Source: JBGPBY01 sp041481485
GTDB taxonomy: Bacteria; Acidobacteriota; Terriglobia; 20CM-2-55-15
Assembly: GCA_041481485.1 (NCBI GenBank)
Contig: JBGPBY010000405.1
Location: 1 to 6,856 of the forward strand
Length of the DNA: 6,856 nucleotides
Direction of reading: 5' to 3'
Made by a program: the position numbers and the translations under genes. Shown here in pieces: positions 4,731-6,856 of the stretch. Under the pieces are notes generated by a model. The model ran no database searches. It saw only the letters and a program-made list of their open reading frames with translations, and had not been told where the DNA came from. How positions within the stretch are numbered: the stretch's first letter is position 1; each line of letters begins with the position of its first letter.

Positions 4731-6593
4731 GTGAGTCGATTTTTCGGTGCAATTCTGTTCGTCGTCGGTTTTCAGATTTTTTTTCTGTATGCCAGTCCCC
4801 AACTTCCAGGCGGGCCGCAGGCTCCGCCGGTAAAGGCGTCCATTGAAGGATCCGTTTTCCGTACAACAGGCGAACCCCTCGCGCGGGCGCAAATCACAAT
4901 TACTCGCAATGCGCCGCCGGCGGCGCAGGCTGGACAGCCTGCAGCAAATCCGCAGGGCGGAACTCCTCAGTCGAATGCGAATGCGGCATCGGCCACTGCC
5001 ATCGCGTCCATTGCGCCTGTTTTTACGGACGATCAGGGCAAATTTCAAATCAAGGATCTGGATCCGGGAACCTATCGATTGTTTGCCGCGCACAATGGAT
5101 TCACCCGCATGGAATACGGGCAGAAGTTGATGAACCGGCCGGGAACCGTTTTGAATCTCACCTCCGGTCAATCGATGAAGGACGTCACATTCCGTCTGAC
5201 TCCGGCGGGAACGGTAACTGGCCGTATTGTGGATGATCAAGGCGAGCCGCTGCCGGGTCTGTCGGTTCAGGTTTTGCGTTCGACATACGACCAGAACGGC
5301 AAGAGAACGCTGTCTCCGACAGCCTCTGCGAAGACGAACGATCTTGGCGAGTATCGCGTCTATTTTGTACCCCCCGGCCGATACTATGTCGGCGCAGGAG
5401 CGTCGACTTCCGGACTCGATGCTCTCGCTGCGACCGCGGCTCAGGCTGGATTGGGAGGAACGAATACCAACGAAGTCGTGGCGCCAGGTTACGTTCTCAC
5501 GTATTACCCCAACACGACGGATTACACTCGCGCTGCCGCCGTTGAAATTCAACCGGGCGCGGAAGTGTCGGCGATTCACTTCACCATGGTTCGGCAACAA
5601 CGTTTCCACGTGAAGGGGCACGTCGTCGATTTCACAACGGGAAAGCCACCGCAAACTGCGAATCTCACGCTTACCGCGAGAAATTCCGCCGTGGCGCAGA
5701 ATCCGCTGGATGCCCTTCTGAGCGCTACGGGTGGCGCCAATAACTACAACTCGGCCGATGGAAGCTTCGATCTGCGGGACGTGGCTCCCGGATCGTACTG
5801 GCTTCAGACTTTGGCTCAGGGATCGACACCGACAGGTGGAACTCCTGCGCCGGCCTCTGCGGCTGCAGCCGCGCTCGCATCCATGATGACGTCGCTCACG
5901 CCCGTCGATGTCTCCGGTAGCGATGCGGAGAACCTGACGATCATTGTTGGCAACGGCATCACGATCCCGGGACGGGTGCAAATCGAGGGTTCGCTTCCGA
6001 ATGGATTCACCATGGATCGAATCGGTTTTGTCCTGATTCCCACCAATGGTTTCGTCACTCTGGGTACGGTACTGCAACAGCCGCGCGCTTCGGCGGATGG
6101 AACGTTCTCTCTGGAGAAGGTCAATGCCGGCGAATACCGTCTCTATGCGCAAGTTCAGGGCTCTCAATCCATGTACCTGAAGTCGGCGAGACTCGGCGAA
6201 ACCGATATTCTCGCTTCAGGTTTCTCGATAGCGGATCGTTCACCCGGAGCGCTTGAGGTGACTCTGAGTTCGAAGGGTGGCCAGATCGATGGAACGGTAC
6301 TGGACAAAGACTCCAAACCCGTGCGCAGCATTCAGACGGTGCTGATTCCGGATCGCAATCGGGAGCGGCGCGATGTGTATAAAGTCGCCAATACGGATCA
6401 GAATGGTCACTTTACAATGCTGGGCATCACTCCCGGCGACTATCAGCTGTTTGCGTGGGAAGATATCGAGCAGTTTTCTTTTTTCGATTCGGAAGTCCTC
6501 AAACAATTCGAAGACAAAGGCAAACCGATCCACATTGAAGAATCCGCGAAGGAAACGGTGGAGCTGCGGTTGATACCTGCGGTGACTCCGTAG
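4731..6593 (+). CDS. Secreted carboxypeptidase-regulatory-like repeat protein
   Basis: 620-residue protein with a signal sequence (about 1-22: MSRFF, then a hydrophobic core to LYAS) and about five Ig-like beta-sandwich repeats of the carboxypeptidase-regulatory / Cna-B-like type. Repeats lie at about 36-120, 160-221, 290-359, 410-473 and 515-577. Each opens with a G-x-V/I strand (IEGSVFRTTGEPL, VTGRIVDDQGEPLPG, IDGTVLDKDSKPV) and ends with a 'D/S-x-G-x-F/Y ... PG-x-Y-x-L' signature (DQGKFQIKDLDPGTYRL, DLGEYRVYFVPPGRYYV, SADGSFDLRDVAPGSYWL, SADGTFSLEKVNAGEYRL, NGHFTMLGITPGDYQL). Ala/Gln/Asn- or Thr/Pro/Ala-rich linkers (about 61-95 and 365-390) join them. No catalytic motif, TonB box or beta-barrel is visible. 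Such multi-domain proteins are abundant in Acidobacteria, where their roles (surface binding, polysaccharide handling) are mostly unknown. The GTG start has a good SD; GTG rather than ATG is the only oddity. Confidence 0.85.
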   Translation: MSRFFGAILFVVGFQIFFLYASPQLPGGPQAPPVKASIEGSVFRTTGEPLARAQITITRNAPPAAQAGQPAANPQGGTPQSNANAASATAIASIAPVFTDDQGKFQIKDLDPGTYRLFAAHNGFTRMEYGQKLMNRPGTVLNLTSGQSMKDVTFRLTPAGTVTGRIVDDQGEPLPGLSVQVLRSTYDQNGKRTLSPTASAKTNDLGEYRVYFVPPGRYYVGAGASTSGLDALAATAAQAGLGGTNTNEVVAPGYVLTYYPNTTDYTRAAAVEIQPGAEVSAIHFTMVRQQRFHVKGHVVDFTTGKPPQTANLTLTARNSAVAQNPLDALLSATGGANNYNSADGSFDLRDVAPGSYWLQTLAQGSTPTGGTPAPASAAAAALASMMTSLTPVDVSGSDAENLTIIVGNGITIPGRVQIEGSLPNGFTMDRIGFVLIPTNGFVTLGTVLQQPRASADGTFSLEKVNAGEYRLYAQVQGSQSMYLKSARLGETDILASGFSIADRSPGALEVTLSSKGGQIDGTVLDKDSKPVRSIQTVLIPDRNRERRDVYKVANTDQNGHFTMLGITPGDYQLFAWEDIEQFSFFDSEVLKQFEDKGKPIHIEESAKETVELRLIPAVTP

Positions 6594-6680
6594 GCGGGGT
6601 CAGTCTAAAATCTGCGACGGCGGCCCCACTGTAGGCGCGGTCTATCAAGGTTTGAAGGAATTGCAGGGCAAGGGGAAAAT
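6594..6680. other. Spacer downstream of the repeat protein
   Basis: No gene is seen. GGGGTCAGTCTAAAATCTG (6597-6615) starts just after the stop codon and resembles REP-type words by feel, but no partner arm is present in this window. No terminator with a T-run was found. Confidence 0.4.
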
Positions 6681-6702
6681 CCCCTCCTCAGCTGAGGAGG
6701 GG
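6681..6702. repeat. Perfect 22-base palindrome
   Basis: CCCCTCCTCAG (6681-6691) is followed at once by its reverse complement CTGAGGAGGGG (6692-6702), with no spacer. It abuts the long inverted repeat, whose left arm begins within its last four bases, and is probably the outer border of that element. Confidence 0.8.
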
Positions 6703-6856
6703 TGGATGCGCGATCAAACAAAATGTAGCGAAGCCACCGAAATTCGCGCAGACGGGGTGGTGTTGATCAAGTTCCATCAAATTCGCTTGACCAACACCAC
6801 CCCGGCCGCTCCAACAATGTGGCTTCGCACTTTTTTCTTGATGTCGCGGCCACCCC
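6699..6856. repeat. Long imperfect inverted repeat, MITE-like, cut by window end
   Basis: The left arm (6699-6771) and right arm (6786-6856) are inverted copies around a 14-base centre. Matching blocks in order from outside in: GGGGTGG (6699-6705) with CCACCCC (6850-6856); GCGAAGCCAC (6728-6737) with GTGGCTTCGC (6819-6828); CGGGGTGGTGTTGATCAAG (6753-6771) with its complement at 6786-6804, one mismatch. The blocks between have diverged but keep roughly equal length. No coding region is inside. This is the form of a small non-autonomous palindromic element or of a structured RNA. The right border lies beyond the window. Confidence 0.75.

Noticed and set aside
4572..6167. Open frame of 531 codons on the minus strand
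   Set aside because: It lies opposite the repeat-protein gene, its translation is Arg/Ser-rich and low in recognisable domains, and it runs through the palindromes. The + strand protein has an SD, a signal sequence and clear repeats.
1..6856. tRNA, rRNA, CRISPR array or complete transposase gene
   Set aside because: I saw no regularly spaced direct repeats, no tRNA-like cloverleaf and no transposase motifs. The repeats present are palindromic, not arrays.

Overview
The window looks like a chromosomal segment of a moderately GC-rich, Gram-negative-type soil bacterium, most likely an acidobacterium of the Solibacter/Bryobacter kind. This rests on family-level features, not on a database match: a secreted protein built of carboxypeptidase-regulatory-like (Ig-fold) repeats, a lipobox lipoprotein, a split ATP synthase locus with atpZ and atpI, and an intergenic region with GGGACAG-type palindromic repeats.

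Layout. Bases 1-202 hold no gene, only two hairpin/palindrome structures. Bases 203-1936 (+) encode a membrane-anchored alkaline-phosphatase-superfamily enzyme (sulfatase / LTA-synthase-like). Convergent to it, 1984-2565 (-) encodes a small lipoprotein with a Pro/Ala/Glu linker. A 110-base divergent gap separates this from a tight four-gene cluster on + for the membrane (Fo) part of the F-type ATP synthase: atpZ (2676-2927), an atpI-like gene (about 2911-3297), atpB (3294-4037) and atpE (4135-4464). The cluster stops after atpE. No b, delta, alpha, gamma, beta or epsilon subunit follows, so the stator and F1 genes must lie elsewhere.

Behind atpE sit two palindromic repeats: an 83-base REPIN-like element with perfect 28-base arms, and a perfect 10-base-stem hairpin sharing its GGGACAG core. 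Then comes 4731-6593 (+), a 620-residue secreted protein of about five carboxypeptidase-regulatory-like repeats. The window closes with a gene-free stretch holding a perfect 22-base palindrome and a long imperfect inverted repeat (arms of about 72 bases) that reaches the window edge, probably a MITE-like dispersed element.

The Fo genes act together: AtpZ and AtpI are assembly/accessory factors, AtpB is the ion channel half and AtpE forms the rotor ring. The most interesting point is the c subunit. It carries an apparent signal peptide, lacks nearly all the glycines of the helix-1 packing motif, and has a Gln/Glu/Ser/Tyr set matching most of the sodium-site residues of known Na+-binding c-rings. 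The sulfatase-like protein, the lipoprotein and the repeat protein have no evident functional link to the ATP synthase.
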